DNA from: Taeniopygia guttata
Lineage: Eukaryota > Chordata > Aves > Passeriformes > Estrildidae
Direction of reading: 5' to 3'
Length of the DNA stretch: 64,000 nt
Assembly: GCF_048771995.1 (NCBI RefSeq)
Contig: NC_133024.1
Location: 87,514,501 to 87,578,500, forward strand
The notes under the pieces: model-generated
The model's database searches: none
Seen by the model: only the letters and a program-made list of their open reading frames with translations
Told to the model about the DNA's origin: nothing
Part shown: positions 29,601 to 42,699 of the stretch, in pieces
How the letters are laid out: every line of letters starts with the position of its first letter
Position numbering within the stretch: position 1 is the first letter of the stretch
Position numbers and translations under genes: made by a program

Positions 29601-30039
29601 TTTAATAAAAAATAAGTTGTTGAGGAAAAGAAAAGCAAAACTACTGATTCCTTTCCTTATGATGATCAAATGAACCTTTCATGTTTGTATCTTATACTTC
29701 ACTTTTTAGCATTTTGAGGCAAATAGCAGATATCAAAACTTAGTAAATAATCAAAGACTTACTCAGTTTTCCAAACTGTCATGCTGCTTATCTTGTAATA
29801 ACTGATCTCTTAGGTAGCATAAGCTATTTAATTGCTACTGAAGATTATTTGAATGAAAAATGAGACGACATTCTCCCTTACCCCTCAAAAAGACAAAACT
29901 ATATTCTTCAAAAAGACACATGCCGACAGATAGATTCTGATCTCTTCTACACATGCACAAGTGCAGTAGCTAATTTTACAAGATTTGATAGGAGCTGTGT
30001 ATCTGAGATTACACCCTGTCCTCCAGACTGCACATTCCA
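23626..30039. other. Intergenic DNA, repeat-poor, no gene recognised
   Basis: AT-rich unique sequence without recognised transposons. A small AAT-rich run lies near 26799-26830. The section at about 27600-28330 has the complex, repeat-free texture of conserved non-coding DNA. Short ORFs, including the 134-codon minus-strand frame at 26313-26717, show no domain. Confidence 0.5.
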
Positions 30040-30420
30040 CATGGAAAATGACTTAATTTGGAAATAAATTTTGTTGCTGATAAATCCAAACTCTCAAGTC
30101 TCTGGGCATCCAAAGAACCAAACCTATTAAATTATTATAAAAAACAGCTACTGCATTTTAAAGGGACTTTTTACAGTGTTGGCAAAGTGCGTATTCATGT
30201 ATCCCCCCTGACATGATAGACTGTAATGGTTCCAGTCTGTCATGTCAACCATCTGCATATTAAACAGTCCCTAAGTACACATTGACACAGCAGACCCTAA
30301 TAGCTCTGAAGCCGTAACAATCTATTGAGTCAATAATATGCATGTTAAAGAGCATCTCCTGTACTTCCATCAATATCTTTTATCTTTTCCTTAATTTGTA
30401 TCTTCTTTTTATATGTATAT
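30040..30420. promoter_or_regulatory. Candidate conserved regulatory block
   Basis: Complex AT-rich sequence free of recognised repeats. It contains the inverted repeat above, TCTGCATATTAA, GAGTCAATAATATGCATG and other homeodomain/POU-like words. The texture is that of developmental-gene enhancers. Conservation was not tested. Confidence 0.35.
30209..30247. repeat. Near-perfect inverted repeat with TGACA/TGTCA arms
   Basis: TGACATGATAGACTG (30209-30223) and CAGTCTGTCATGTCA (30233-30247) are reverse complements at 14 of 15 positions, separated by the 9-base spacer TAATGGTTC. The mismatch would be a G:U wobble in RNA. The arms contain TGACA/TGTCA words resembling sites for TALE homeodomain (MEIS/PBX) factors. 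Confidence 0.8.
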
Positions 30421-33400
30421 TCAGAGTTAAAGTTTTAGGAACCTTTATCCTTTAATGTGCTGCCACAGATGTGAAACATGTGGCACAGAGAGGCACATGC
30501 AGTAGCAAAATCCTTCCCTAGTATTGGGGCCAGACCTTAAAATAAGAACTGTAGTATTTTTACACTGACAGCACACATTCTTCCAGACAAGGTGGAAATA
30601 GCCCCTCTTTTCTGCTGGGCTGGACGCAGTGGTAGTGAAAAGCCCGGGAAAGGCTCCTGATGATTTCATGGGCTTTGGATGGAGCCCAGTGTGATGATAC
30701 TCATTTCCTATTATGCATTTCCTTCTAATTAAATGAAATAGGTCACAGGGGGGAAATGAAACAAAAGACAAATGTATTTACTTACAGTAATATCAACCCC
30801 AAAAACGGCAATCAAAAACAAGAGAAAAGATAACACAAAACATACTGTCTCTTCATTAACTTGAAATCATGTCTGTTACCACAGTCTTAATTCATTCCTG
30901 AGTGATCTTGGGATCTTTTATACCATGGAAGAGGGGGACTGTTATTTAAGCATAGTAAAATGGAGATTTAACTTCTTTTGTCTAAATAACCAGAGAGAAA
31001 AATTCTAATTTTATTTTGCTTAACTTCACCATACCCTGCTGTTATCCTTTCGCTCCCTGGTTACAGGACTTTCCCATCTTCTTCCAAACTTCTTGGTCTC
31101 TGCAAGCATCACAGTCTGGCTTACACATTTAAAAGTGAAACCAAAGTGCAATTTGTGTTTCCAAAATGTAGACCTAAGGACAGGGAGGTCACCTGACCCT
31201 ATCAGCAGATCTTAGTTGTCCTAAATTCCCTTCTCCTTTCCATTAATTTGATACCGATGTATCTTTGATGCACATAGGGATTTATTCCAGCATATTCTTG
31301 ATTAACTTTCGCTCCAGCGAGGGCAGAATCATGGTACTCTCCCTCTTCTTTCCAGGAGTGTGCAGTTCATCCTACCCCTGCGTTGCACCATTCCATGTCC
31401 CCAAGGCACACCAGAACAGATCATCTATTTCTGTGCCTTATTCTGTACGTCATCCCCAAACTGCATGACAAGCACTGAAGGCACCTGCCTTCTATTAAGT
31501 CCTTGGTAACATCTCGTGGCCAGCACGCTTTTCTTCCTAATGTAATGGCAGGGAAGTGGATCGGATGTTCACATGCATGCCCAGGGATTTGCCCAGCCAT
31601 GAGGCAGGTCCTCAAAACCTCAGACTAGTACATAAACTTCGTCTTATATGTGTTGTCTACTATTTATCTTATCAGGATAGGACTTTCTAAACTATGAATA
31701 ACACAGTACTCAAAAAGCTACAGTAGTCATCATTTGACCTTTTTCACTGAAGATTTAGAAAGCAGATTTAATTTTGGGCAGGATATGTTTTTCTTCCAAA
31801 AGAAACAAAAAGCTAAAAAAAAAACCAAAAAAAAAAAAAAACTAAGCAAATAAACAAGACCTACAGAATGGGTACCATTAAAAAAAAAATTAAAAAGCAA
31901 AAGTCACTGAAAGTCCTGCTATGCTGCCTCTATTTCCTTTAGCTGAGGGAGGCAACCCCAGTGTAGCTCTGGAAGTTCTTGTTCCTGACAGAAATAGTTC
32001 ATTGTCAAGTCCTCTCTGTGATGCTGCAGTTCATCACCAAATTATACATGAAGCACAGTCCTCTCTCTATAATATCATGGGTACAGCCATGTGCATTTGA
32101 GGAAAATAGGTCCTCTCTGGATCTGCTGCAGGAGCTCTCTTGCTGTTCACTCTGGTACTTGCTGTGTGGCAGCCCCAACACGTCCAGCTCTGGTGAAGGT
32201 AGGAACATCACACAGCAACCACACAGCAGGTCTGAATAATTTATGATATCCCTTCTGCCTCTGGCACTTCTGTTTTTGTCTGATGAGCCTCATAGGTTTC
32301 TCAGAACTTAACAGAATTACCAGGCAATGGCAAAGAAGGACAGGAGGGCTGCTGGCCACGCAGCCAGAGTCCTTTAACAAAAATCCTCTGCACCAAGGGT
32401 TACTGGTGGGTCACACTCACTCTGGGTGGACAGTGCTTCTGGGAATTGTTCCACTGATTTAAGTGGATAGGTTGCCCAGTCCAACTTCATGGACTTAGAG
32501 CAACCGATACCTGCCACCAAGCGAAAGAAGAGCCACCAGCCTTGGCCTGTAAATGAGATCGGTAAGGGAGATGAAGGGAAGTGAAAGAAACATAATGCTT
32601 TAGGTGAAGCGCTCCATGCTCCCCCAGCAACCTTCTTGTGTGTGCTGTGAATGTAAGGTGGGCTCACTTCCTGCTGCCTTGTCCCCCTCCTGCACAGCCT
32701 GTTCCATGCCCAGCTGCAGCTGAGCCTACCCCGGGCTGGCCTGACCCTGAATGGAAAAATTCCCAGTTATTTCAGTGAAAAGGTCTCTGTGTCCTCAGAC
32801 AAATGCAGGAGAGCAAAATTTGGGTAAGGGCTATGATTTCACTGCCTGTGTGCATAGGATGTCTCCTTTCCTACACAGAGGAACGCTGGCCACCCTTCCC
32901 ACTTTTTTGGTTCTCAGTGTTCATCACTGCACCTGGAGTTATCTCCCATTTACCAAGGAGTTGATTTAAGTGTCTGACTCAGTCACATATGTTTGGCTCC
33001 CTTATTCAGAGCAAGATTTGGCCTACTAGCTGTGAAAACAGCTTATATCACATGTGCTGCAAAGCCTAGCCAGAACAGGCTGAATAAAGGATGAAGTTTA
33101 ATCATGGAAATGTTGACCTACAAATAGAGAACAAAATGTTAAACCACATGGTATAGGGTGCTGCACGCCCCAAATATCAAGGAGAGAAAAGAAGAATTGA
33201 ACACATTTGGAAAGTAAAGCTTACTGTTTGGGGTTTAGTTGGGTTTTTTTTTTACTTTTTCTTTCTGCATATTCGGAGAGTCAGACCCACACTGTTCCTG
33301 CTCGCGATGACACCCTGGCATCCGAAGAGCAACATAACACCCACCACAAAATGCTGCTGTTGGCTGGCGCCGTCTAAAGCAGCAAGGTTTGGTGAGGGAG

Positions 33401-33779
33401 GTGAGACTGCCAAAGGAGGGTGAGTGGGGGTGTCACAGAGAGTGAGACCCTGCCACCAGTGTGACTCCAGTCTACGGGACCTGAACAAACTGGGGAGAGG
33501 TAAATGTGATGAGGATTAAGAACCCTTTCATCCTGTGTCCCTGAAAACTAGTCCTGAGTTACCTCTTACAGATAGGGGGTGGGGGGATGTTTTCATTATT
33601 TACACACCACCTTTCAGCTGGAACATCCTCACCTTTGTGTGTTTCACACAAAGAAGGGCAGTGTTTTTGTCAGAGAGTCCACTTCCATTTTTAATCACAA
33701 CCATCACACAAACAATTCATCTAATAGGATGGGAAAACTTTATCATATGCTTTATTTAACATAATTTTGGGTGTTGCAA
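30421..33779. other. Intergenic DNA, no gene recognised
   Basis: Mixed-composition unique sequence with A-rich runs at about 31815-31842 and 31879-31888. ORFs are short and featureless. Confidence 0.5.
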
Positions 33780-34200
33780 AGGACAAAGAACAATTTTTTT
33801 AATCAGTCATCTTGCTTTCAATAACTCGTCGGCTTTGTCTTTAGGTACACTACATTTTACACAAACGTAGCTAACAGCAGCCGGCCAGGCCTCACTGACT
33901 GACAACTGTTCTTTACAGGATTTCTATGTGCCAAGGAGCTGGACAGTAATATCCATTTGGTATTCATGGAAGGTACTTGCAGAACAATAATGACAATAAT
34001 TGCTTCTGATTCTTGTGTTTACAACACTGCCAAAGTATCATTAGAGCCTTATTTATAGATAATAATGCTTATTAATCACACATATTTGAATTTTGGAATG
34101 TATTAGATTAATATTCTTTTGTAACTTTGTTCTGTACTAATGCTATGAAAAGCACTTTCTGAATGCAGCCCACTGGGAAGTGCTTGCCTCGGTAAAGTAA
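33780..34200. promoter_or_regulatory. Candidate conserved regulatory block with tandem SOX-like sites
   Basis: Non-repetitive, AT-rich sequence with closely spaced SOX-like words AACAAT (33984-33989) and GACAAT (33992-33997), plus homeodomain-like TTATTAATCAC further on. POU class III factors commonly partner SOX factors on neural enhancers. No ORF of note is present. The enhancer role is inferred. Confidence 0.4.
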
Positions 34201-34859
34201 AAGCATCCAACCATCTGCAGGTGAGGGACAAAGGGCATACCTCTTCCTCAGCAGGCAAACACCAAAGCCGGACACGCCAGTTCCAAAAGCAGCTCCTTTG
34301 GATTAAAATCAGGGGCAGACGCCTGAAAAAAATACCGCAAAAGATGTGACAGTAGTGTTGTTCTTGAGCTTGCTTTTTGATGCTCTATGAAAAGGTTTGT
34401 TTTCTACTGCTTTATAAAGAAACTGTGTTTGGAAGGTGAGGAATAGATCCATCTATCACCTCACTCTCTAACAACCCATTCTACCCCATGGGTGAGTTTA
34501 GCCTGGACCTTAGAATTCCTTATCAGTCAAGAGGCTGGCAATGAGAAATATAAGAAATATATTACAAAAAACACTCCTAATTTTGGTTATTAAATAATTC
34601 CAGCTTTTCTACAATTCAATAGCATGATAGAAGGAAAATAGATTTTTTTAAAAAGACATCTTCAACACATGAAAGTGCCACCCAAATCTAAATACCAACT
34701 GCCCTGTATTCATATCCTCCTTTGTTTCCCTGTAGCCCATTACAATGGTGAAAAATACACCAAAGCAACTACAGTACTAAACTCTCCAATTTTTAGTGTG
34801 TGTGACCGGCTCCATAAATTTGTGTTTAAATAAATAAAGTCCAGAACAGTGTACAATGT

Positions 34860-35300
34860 TTTATTGTTAATATTATTTTAAGGTAGTTATTCAAGCAAAT
34901 TAGCAGAGACTGTCGGTTTAGAGATAGCATTTCCATCTGTTTGGTTGGGTTTTTTCCTTTTTATCCACCGCTGATGTCGTGTAACTACTCTAACACCAGA
35001 AAGTAAAAAAACTGGGAAGCAGGGCAGTGGGCGTTGTATTTTATTCTGTGTGTCCATTTTGTGCTTTTTATGGTGCTCCCTGCACAGTGAGGATAACCTG
35101 TTGCTAACTGTCGCAGCCCTATTGTCTCCAGCAATCTTTTACAGTGGCAGAAAAAAAAAGAAATAATTAAAATGCAGAAGCTTTAAATTGTGAAGAACAC
35201 TTGCGGCTTTGCTGCAACTCCACCAGGCTGCCCTTGGCCGATGTTTTAACAGACAAAATTACAAAGAGATGTTGTCCCTTTAAAATGTTTCATCTATTAA
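34860..35300. promoter_or_regulatory. Candidate conserved regulatory block
   Basis: Balanced-complexity sequence without repeats beyond short T and A runs. It includes AAATAATTAAAATGCAG and TTTTAACAGACAAAATTAC. It resembles the non-coding blocks that flank developmental regulators. No coding signal is seen. Confidence 0.3.
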
Positions 35301-36892
35301 TATTCCAGTGTGTTTTGCTTACTGTGTTCAGAAAATACCAGTATTGAGGTTTCCCAGGAATTTCAAACCTATCAAGACAGCGCTGAGCACAGTCCAATAG
35401 TTTCCAATTGAAACCAGGATTTAAAACTTTAAAAACCCGAATAGAGAGATTGGAGATGAAACCAAGGCGCAAAGTTGGTGTCGGGATGCGGAGGGAAGCC
35501 CTGTCCCTACAGGCTCCACACAACAAAGCAGTGCACCCCTACCATCCCAGAGACCACAGCTCCTGCTGGGGACTGTGGGGCCAGCTAGTCCTGGGCATTG
35601 CTGGGAGGAGGGTCCCAGCTTCAACCATCACTTGCAGACAAAGGAATTATTCCCCAAGTGTGGGCACAGGGGGTGCGCAGATCTTTGGATTGGGTTCCTT
35701 TTCCAGTTACAGCTGAATACCATCCAGCCAAAACTGATCCTAAAACTTGACAGTGCTACACTGAGGGGAATTTGATCAATAACTAGTCATGGATTTTGGT
35801 TCTTCTGCTAGTCCTCTTCCGAAAAGAAAACCCGTAGACTCAGGTGCACACAATCTGCTACAGAATTCACTGGCACAGAAGCATGTGCAGATACTCTCCT
35901 CACCCCAGCTATTGGTGGCTCCCTGAAAAGTTTGCTATATTTTCCTTAGGTTTCAGAGTGTCACAGTGCAAAAAGCTGTCTCTCTAACAGGTGTTTGAAA
36001 TCTGCATCTTATTCTTTCCTAATAGTAATAAAAATAGCTGGAAGAGTTCAGTACAAGGATTCTAATTTCAGAGAGGCAAATCAGCAGTGTATAAAATCAT
36101 AATTCACCCTCTGCAGATTAGAGATTTCCTATTTTCTTAACTGAATAGTGAACAATAATTTCTGTTGTTTCTGTCTGAGTTTTTTTTCAGGGCAGTAGTG
36201 GTTCAATAATTTTTTTCTACCTCTTAGAAGGAAAAGGCCAGGCAAAGAGTTATCACACGAGGAAAGGTACATTTGCATTTTATATATGTATAAACCCACA
36301 CAAAGATAAAAACAGACATTTCCAGCTATAGAATTTTACTATTTATTATAGCCAGAGATACACAAGTCAAATTTCCATGACACACTTGACTTTCAAAAGA
36401 AAAATTTGCACTTTTTTTTAATACTGAGTTTCACAGTTGTCACTGAAGTCAAATGAAGGAGCAAATGCCCTTGAAAAATAATCACTTTCCTACAGTATCC
36501 CTTTTCTGCACCTGTTGGAATCCCTAGTATGAAAAAATTGTCTTTCTTGCACAAAATAAGTAGATGAACCTACAAACATTGCTCACATGCACCAGAAATT
36601 TCAGCATGAGACAGGGTATGCAAAATCAAGTCTCGAGCAAAATCCAAGCAAACAAGCAGCAAAATCACCCTCCTAACATCAAGTGCATTTACTACAAGTT
36701 GCATTTTTGGATTTGTAGATATGGGATAGGAAAATCAAGACAGAAGAGTTTTGACTGGCTTGTTCACTAACCATATCTCAGTGGTCACAAATGATTAAAA
36801 AGGAAAATTCAACTGGAAATTTCTAAACATAGAGGAAGTTTCATAAGTGTCTTTTTGTAGTATCGTTTTGTTTGCTGTATTTCTCTCTGGGA
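35301..36892. other. Intergenic DNA, no gene recognised
   Basis: Unique sequence. ORFs of about 60-100 codons around 35408-35775 overlap on both strands without recognisable domains. An octamer on the minus strand lies at 36271-36278. Confidence 0.5.
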
Positions 36893-36934
36893 CAATATTA
36901 CTCTGCTTGTATTAATACAAGCAGAGTAATATTG
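36893..36934. repeat. Perfect 42-bp palindrome, no spacer
   Basis: The two 21-base arms are exact reverse complements that meet at the centre (36913/36914) with no loop. The left arm begins CAATATTACTCTGCTTG and the centre is GTATTAATAC. Pairing stops abruptly at both ends (A 36892 against G 36935). No transposon termini or target-site duplications were recognised. It lies in AT-rich intergenic DNA about 17 kb upstream of POU3F3. Confidence 0.95.
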
Positions 36935-39900
36935 GGTTTATTGTCAAATAATTATTCTTTCTGTTATCGGATTGCATGATTATTGTGTATTTCTCCCTCC
37001 AGATATGTATCATGAACGCTTTTCTTCTTTAGTTTTATATCATATAGAACAACTAAGGTCTGGAACTTGTAGTCTCCCATCGCCTTCATAGAACTGTAAG
37101 ACACAAACAGGAATAAAAATAAAAACATACCTTTTCATCAAGTAGTCTGCTAACCAAAAGGAGAAAAATAAGCTTTGTGTATTTCTAAATAGTCCTCTAG
37201 GAATCTTATACTTGTACTACATGCTATATATTGTATGGTTTCTCCCCCTGTTATGACATCTCTGATTACTTTTAAAAAACTCTCAAAAATGTTGAGGCAC
37301 AAACCTTTGTACGGAATACTTTTAGTACGCTTTTTATTCTGACAAGATTAATAATTATCCTATAAGCATGACACAGTGTTTTAAAATGTTTTTTTCAGCT
37401 ATGAGTTAGGATTGTGCACATAAATGAGAAAAGAAAGGTTATTTCACAGCAGAGAAATGCATATTTAAACAAACTGTGATTAAATGGCAAAGCTGCTTAA
37501 AAAGGAAAAGCATGGTTTTTTCCCTCACCACAGTTATTCTGAATTTCAAATACCCATAGTAAGTTTCCAAAGGACACTGGGCATTTGTAATGAAAACACG
37601 AGCTACTGAAATTAATGAGAGATAATTGAGAGAACCATAGCAAATGTCCCAGAGCTTTGGCCAAAACTGGACAGAAAAAGATCCGCTCGTGTAGCAAGTG
37701 AGAACTGTGTCCCCTCACCACCATCACCACCCTGTCTTCTTCTGTGGCACCTGCAACTAGCTCATAGTGGGAGCAACTGGCTATGTGGGAACCAGCCTAC
37801 AGACTAACCAGGCTTTTGTTGTCCTCCAACGAGACACCTCACAAGTAATGACAGTCCTCACGGCAGCCTTACATCTTTCCCCAAACACACAACTGCCCTT
37901 TTCGCTCAGCTCGTACACATCCAGCACTTCCCACCGATGCAGACATAGGTATGAGGCTTTCTTGATCGTTCAAAATGCCCAGTAACGTGTGTCCTACTTC
38001 TCAGCATGTAGTGACCACAATTATTGCTGGCCTGATTCACTAGTGAAAGTGTGTAGGATGTAACCCTTAGACAGCTGAGGTGGAAGGGCAAGATCAATGT
38101 GGCCCTCACATCTAACTCCATTCACATCAAATAGATGCAACAATAATCTCTCCATTGACATTAAGGTCTAATGGAAATACTTCAGGGAGTGAATGAGAGC
38201 TAGATCCTGCTCATTCCAATCAAACAAAACTCCACGTGGCTTCAGTGAATGGAACAAGCAAGATTTGGCCCATCTTGAGCAGCACAGGTTTGGCTTCCAG
38301 ATGCTGAGCTGTACGCACTCATTGGAGAAGGACAGTGAAAAACTGGAGCCAATAGATCTTGAACTAAGGAGACAACCAAGGGTAACACTTTGTCTGCATT
38401 TAAATGGATGGCAGGGCAAGCAGCTGCACCCAATTTGCCCCTGAGCTTTAGTGCTGGGCTTCAACCATGGTACAGTCTTTCTCTTAACTTTACTTGAAGG
38501 AGTAATTTTAAAATAATTTAATGCCAAGTGCCAGAGGGCTCACTTTTTCACAACATTAAACTGAATCATATCAACTCCCATTCTAAATATAAAATATGAT
38601 TGCATTACTTGACTTCACACTTTTTATAAAGGTCCCACTGTGGTGGGGTTTCACAAGGTATAAAAGCCTATGCAGGTATTATAGGCCATATAAGTCCATT
38701 TCATCCAATTAATCATCTACTTAAAAAGGTTTTTCTTGTATTGTAGTAGAAAGAATAAGTGTTCGTTTTTATAATTTCCAAAATTAAATTCATATTCCAT
38801 ACTGACCATATTTCATGTGCAAAATAACAAGATATGCTTACATACCTGACTTTCCTTCTTTAGTGAGTTGCTTCATTTGTAAAGCATTGCATATAAGATT
38901 AGAACCTAAAATGAATGACTTGGTTTTTCTTGATATGAAATCTTGTTTAAGTTCACAGCAATTTTAAATATGATACATTTAAAATATTAATATTTCCCAT
39001 ATATTATTCACTGACTTTCAGGTTTCATCTCAAGTTAGTGGCACTTCATATTTCAAAGGAAGAACTGTTTCTTTTTTTCAGTACTAATGTTCTATTAATT
39101 CACTTTGTAATATCATTCTGGTTCAGACAAATAAAATTGCACTAAATTGCTTATGCCAAGAATCATGCTAAAGTTGTTGGCACTGTATAAAATTCCATAT
39201 TCCATTACTATTTTATAAGTTTTTCATATCAGTGGCATCTTTTAAGGCATAATTCATAGTACCATTTAGTTAGTTCTAGAAGGGAAATTACATACAGAAG
39301 GATTTTTATGCTGAGATGGGGGTGTATGTAGGTATTTACAGTAAAGTCTGCAACTAAAGTGACTTTTGCAATGTACCAGTTACCAACTCTCAGTGAACTA
39401 CTTTAACAGCTTTTCCTTTATGAATATTTTTTTTATTTTGGGCAGTTTTCTCTTCCAGCATGTTTTTTATTCACACACATGTATAAACACATACGTACGC
39501 ATACACATACATTTGTGAAAAATAAATTTGTGTGCGTACAGAAATACTTGAAAGGCCTCATATGCATATTATGCAACATATGCCATTCATGTAATCACTA
39601 CATACAAAAAGAAAATTCATTTTATAGATACAAATAAAATACATGAAAGAAGTCCTTAAAGGACCCACAAAGGCCTCAACATAGATTAATTCTCCATCAT
39701 ATCCAAAGAACTGAAAGAACCATGGATACAATCCAATCTTTTTATATGTCCATTTATATTTTATACTTTTTACATAAAGTCCACGTGGCCACATAGCTAT
39801 GTCCAGAGATGTGAATGAAAGTTACGCCTGGATAAACTGAAAACTCTTTAATGAGTAAAGCAGCATCTAATCCTATGAAATGCCATGCTGGAGTGAAATA

Positions 39901-40639
39901 ATTACTAAGTGCTGGAGCAAGAGTAGCAAACAGCATTAAAATCACCTGTAAATAGATGTGAGGAACTACAAATGCAATTTAGTATTTGTATAGTTGACTT
40001 TCTCTGACTGATTTCTCTCATCAAAATCAGATGTTCAGAAGGCAGAAATCCAACTCCAAGGAATGCAGATTAATACATATATATGAATATATAGTCTGTG
40101 ACTAAGTTTGCAACATTGTTAATAATGTATGCTCCTTTTCTAATGCCTAGTATTTGCTCCCTCGGCAATTTTAAAAATAAGAAAATTTGATCCAACTCTT
40201 TTAAAAAATAAATTGCAAAATAACTGATGCAAATCCCTGTCACTTGTGAACACAATGAAATTATACAGAAAGGAGCAAATGCAGGAGAGGCTCCTCCTCA
40301 AAAATAGAAACGAATGCCCTGTTCCTATATGGTCCTCAAATGGCATGATTTTGAAACATGAATTAGACCTCGAATGCAAATTAACTTCGGAAGGCAGGGA
40401 GAGAGGAAAAAAAATCAGAGACATACCAAGTCAAACGCTCCTTTTCCTGCCTATCTCGTCCGCAATGGTAAAATAGGCTAAACAAAACAAGTGCACATCA
40501 AGATACAGCCAATTAAGGAATAGAGAGCGGGGGGGAGAGGGTGGAGAGGAAGGCACCTCACTGAGCACATGGGGAGTGGGAGCGCAGCATCCCACCATAC
40601 CTACCTTATGAGTGTTCAAAGGAAGACAACTGGGGTAAA
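36935..40639. other. Intergenic DNA, no gene recognised
   Basis: AT-rich sequence, most strongly so at 38540-40260, with ACAC/ATAC simple repeats near 39470-39545. The stretch just past the palindrome contains TGTCAAATAATTATTC and GATTGCATGATTATTG, homeodomain-like words. No coding signal. Confidence 0.5.
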
Positions 40640-41745
40640 TTGGAGCCAGCTTTGATTTTTGCCATCCGGTTGCACCCGGGATGCGGGGGAGTGGGGTGGG
40701 GCAGAAGGGCCGGTCTGGGCGGAGGTAGACGGGTGATAAAAATAAGTGGGGATAAATACTGAGTGAGGGTGCCGAACGCTATGCAAATAGTTAGTCTTTG
40801 CTGGTTTTTGGTATTTTTTGGCGGGGGGGTGGAGGTGTGTAAGAAAAGGCACCGTCAGCGGCGAGGTGAGTGGGTCCCCATGCCGTCCGCACACGCGTGG
40901 GGGAGGGCGAGGGGAGCGGTGCGGGAGCGCGGCGCGGGGCATTGCTGCCCACCGAGGGGCGCGGGGCCGGCGGGGCGCGGGGGCTGCACCTTCCCGGGAG
41001 CAGCGGCTGCTCCAGATGGGGAGAGAGGGGGTGCGGACCCCCCTCCTTCCGTCAGTCATCGCCTCCCTCACCGCCCGACCGCTTCCCCCCGGCACGGCTG
41101 CCTCACCGCTCCCGGCGGCTCCCCGCTTAGAAATGGAGACCGGCAACTCTCACCAGAGCTCACCCGCATCCCACGGTCCTGAGGAAGGAGTTTGGGGCGG
41201 CGGGGGGAAGCGGGCGCGAGGCGTGGGGAGGGGGGGGGTTGTTTGAGAGTGACGGTGAGGTGAGGAGGAGGAGGAAGGAGGAAGGCTGGGAAGAAGGGGG
41301 TGGGGGGAGACGGCTTCTGAAATGGAGCCAGCCCAAACGGGAGACGATGTTGGAAGAGGGGCTGCGTCATTTCGGGGCTGGGAGAGGGCTCAGCTCCCCT
41401 CCGCCGCTTCCCTGTCTGCAGGCAGGGAGGACAGATACCAGCAGGCCAGGGCAGGCTGCGGGGCGCTGTGCTGTCGGGACCATCACCGCCCGCCCTTCTC
41501 CGCCAGCCCCCGGGGCCGCGTCGGGGAAGGAAAACCCCACGCTGGGAAAAGGGATAAGCCTCCTTCGGTCTGCCTAGCAATGCCAGAAAAGACATGGGTA
41601 GGGAGAGGACTGCGGGACTCTTCGGCCGCAAAGCGGTAGGCAGGACCGGTCACGAACGGGGGCCCGAAGCAGGGCCAGCTCCCGCGGGGGTAACAGGGTC
41701 CCGGGACGCGAGGGTAGGAGGAACGATCGGCATTTATAACGCCGG
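40640..41745. promoter_or_regulatory. Isolated CpG island, candidate lncRNA promoter
   Basis: About 1.1 kb of CpG-dense sequence lies some 12 kb upstream of POU3F3, surrounded by AT-rich DNA. Its upstream edge has a perfect octamer ATGCAAAT (40781-40788), and a consensus 5' splice site GAG|GTGAGT follows with GT at 40866. This would suit a first exon transcribed on the + strand. ORFs of 112-187 codons overlap on both strands, but they are Arg/Pro/Gly-rich and are expected by chance in such sequence. Mammalian POU3F3 is accompanied by lncRNAs (linc-Brn1a/b, PANTR1), so a non-coding promoter is plausible but unproven. Confidence 0.5.
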
Positions 41746-42699
41746 GGGAGGCTCACAGCCTTTCCAAGAGTTTCAGCTGGGTGAGTGGAAATGCCTTCTG
41801 CCCCTTACACATATGGAAGCACAGCGATCTTGGGGGGGTTGGGGAGGAAGAGAAAGCAATTTTTTGTTTTTCTGCTGGACAGTGGATCTCTTTGAGCCTA
41901 TTGTCATGTCCTATGGCAGCAATTATAAATAAACTTTTCTTTCTGCAGAGAGGAAGTAGCGGAGTCTGAGGGTCTGAAGCTAGTGAATGGCCAGCAGCTA
42001 CCCTGATCTTTGCTGGCCCATGCCAGCAAGGTGGTGGCCTGGCCCTGTACTGAAAGACTGTGGACACAGTATGCTGCATGTCTGACACTTAATAACTGGC
42101 CTGGGAATATCTTTCCTTCTTTCAACTCCTCCCATCCAGCCCAACACAGTTTCCTTCTGAAACTCATCCCCTCAAAACCTTTCTAAATTCAGCTTCAAAT
42201 ACTCATGTTCATATATTTTTAAATTTTTTTTTTATTATTATTTTTATACCACCCCAGTGGTCCCATGTTTAAAAAGCAAAGCTGCTCAGTGGCTTGAGAT
42301 CACAGGTGCCATCATGGAGGTCTGTGATGAGTGTCAGCAAAAAGCAAGGGAGAATTTAGTCCCCAGGCAAGATTATAGTGCTGGTACACAACCATGTACA
42401 GCCTTGTCCAAGCCTTCTACAGCACCTGCCACGGCAAAGGTGTTGCATGTAAAGTCCTGACAATGTTGACCATAGTCATTATTGTTATGTGTATAAATAT
42501 TTTAGCTTCTTTTATGACTCTGCGCATGTGTGCGTGTGCAATGTATGTGTGCATGCTCATACAAACACATATCTATGTATATATTCAATAGTGATGGGCC
42601 TGTTAAACTGAGTAGTGATTTCTCTCCTACAGATAGTTGTATAATACACACATAGTGATGATACCTAAGGTGTTTGGGGGTGGGGATGCATAATATCTT
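41746..42699. other. Intergenic DNA, no gene recognised
   Basis: Sequence downstream of the isolated CpG island. Overlapping ORFs of 60-112 codons on both strands near 41594-42167 lack domains. GTGTGC-type repeats occur near 42520-42560. Confidence 0.45.

Noticed and set aside
40616-41631. ORFs of 139-187 codons on both strands in the 40.6-41.6 kb CpG island
   Set aside because: Arg/Pro/Gly-rich, overlapping in many frames, with no domain; expected in CpG-dense DNA.
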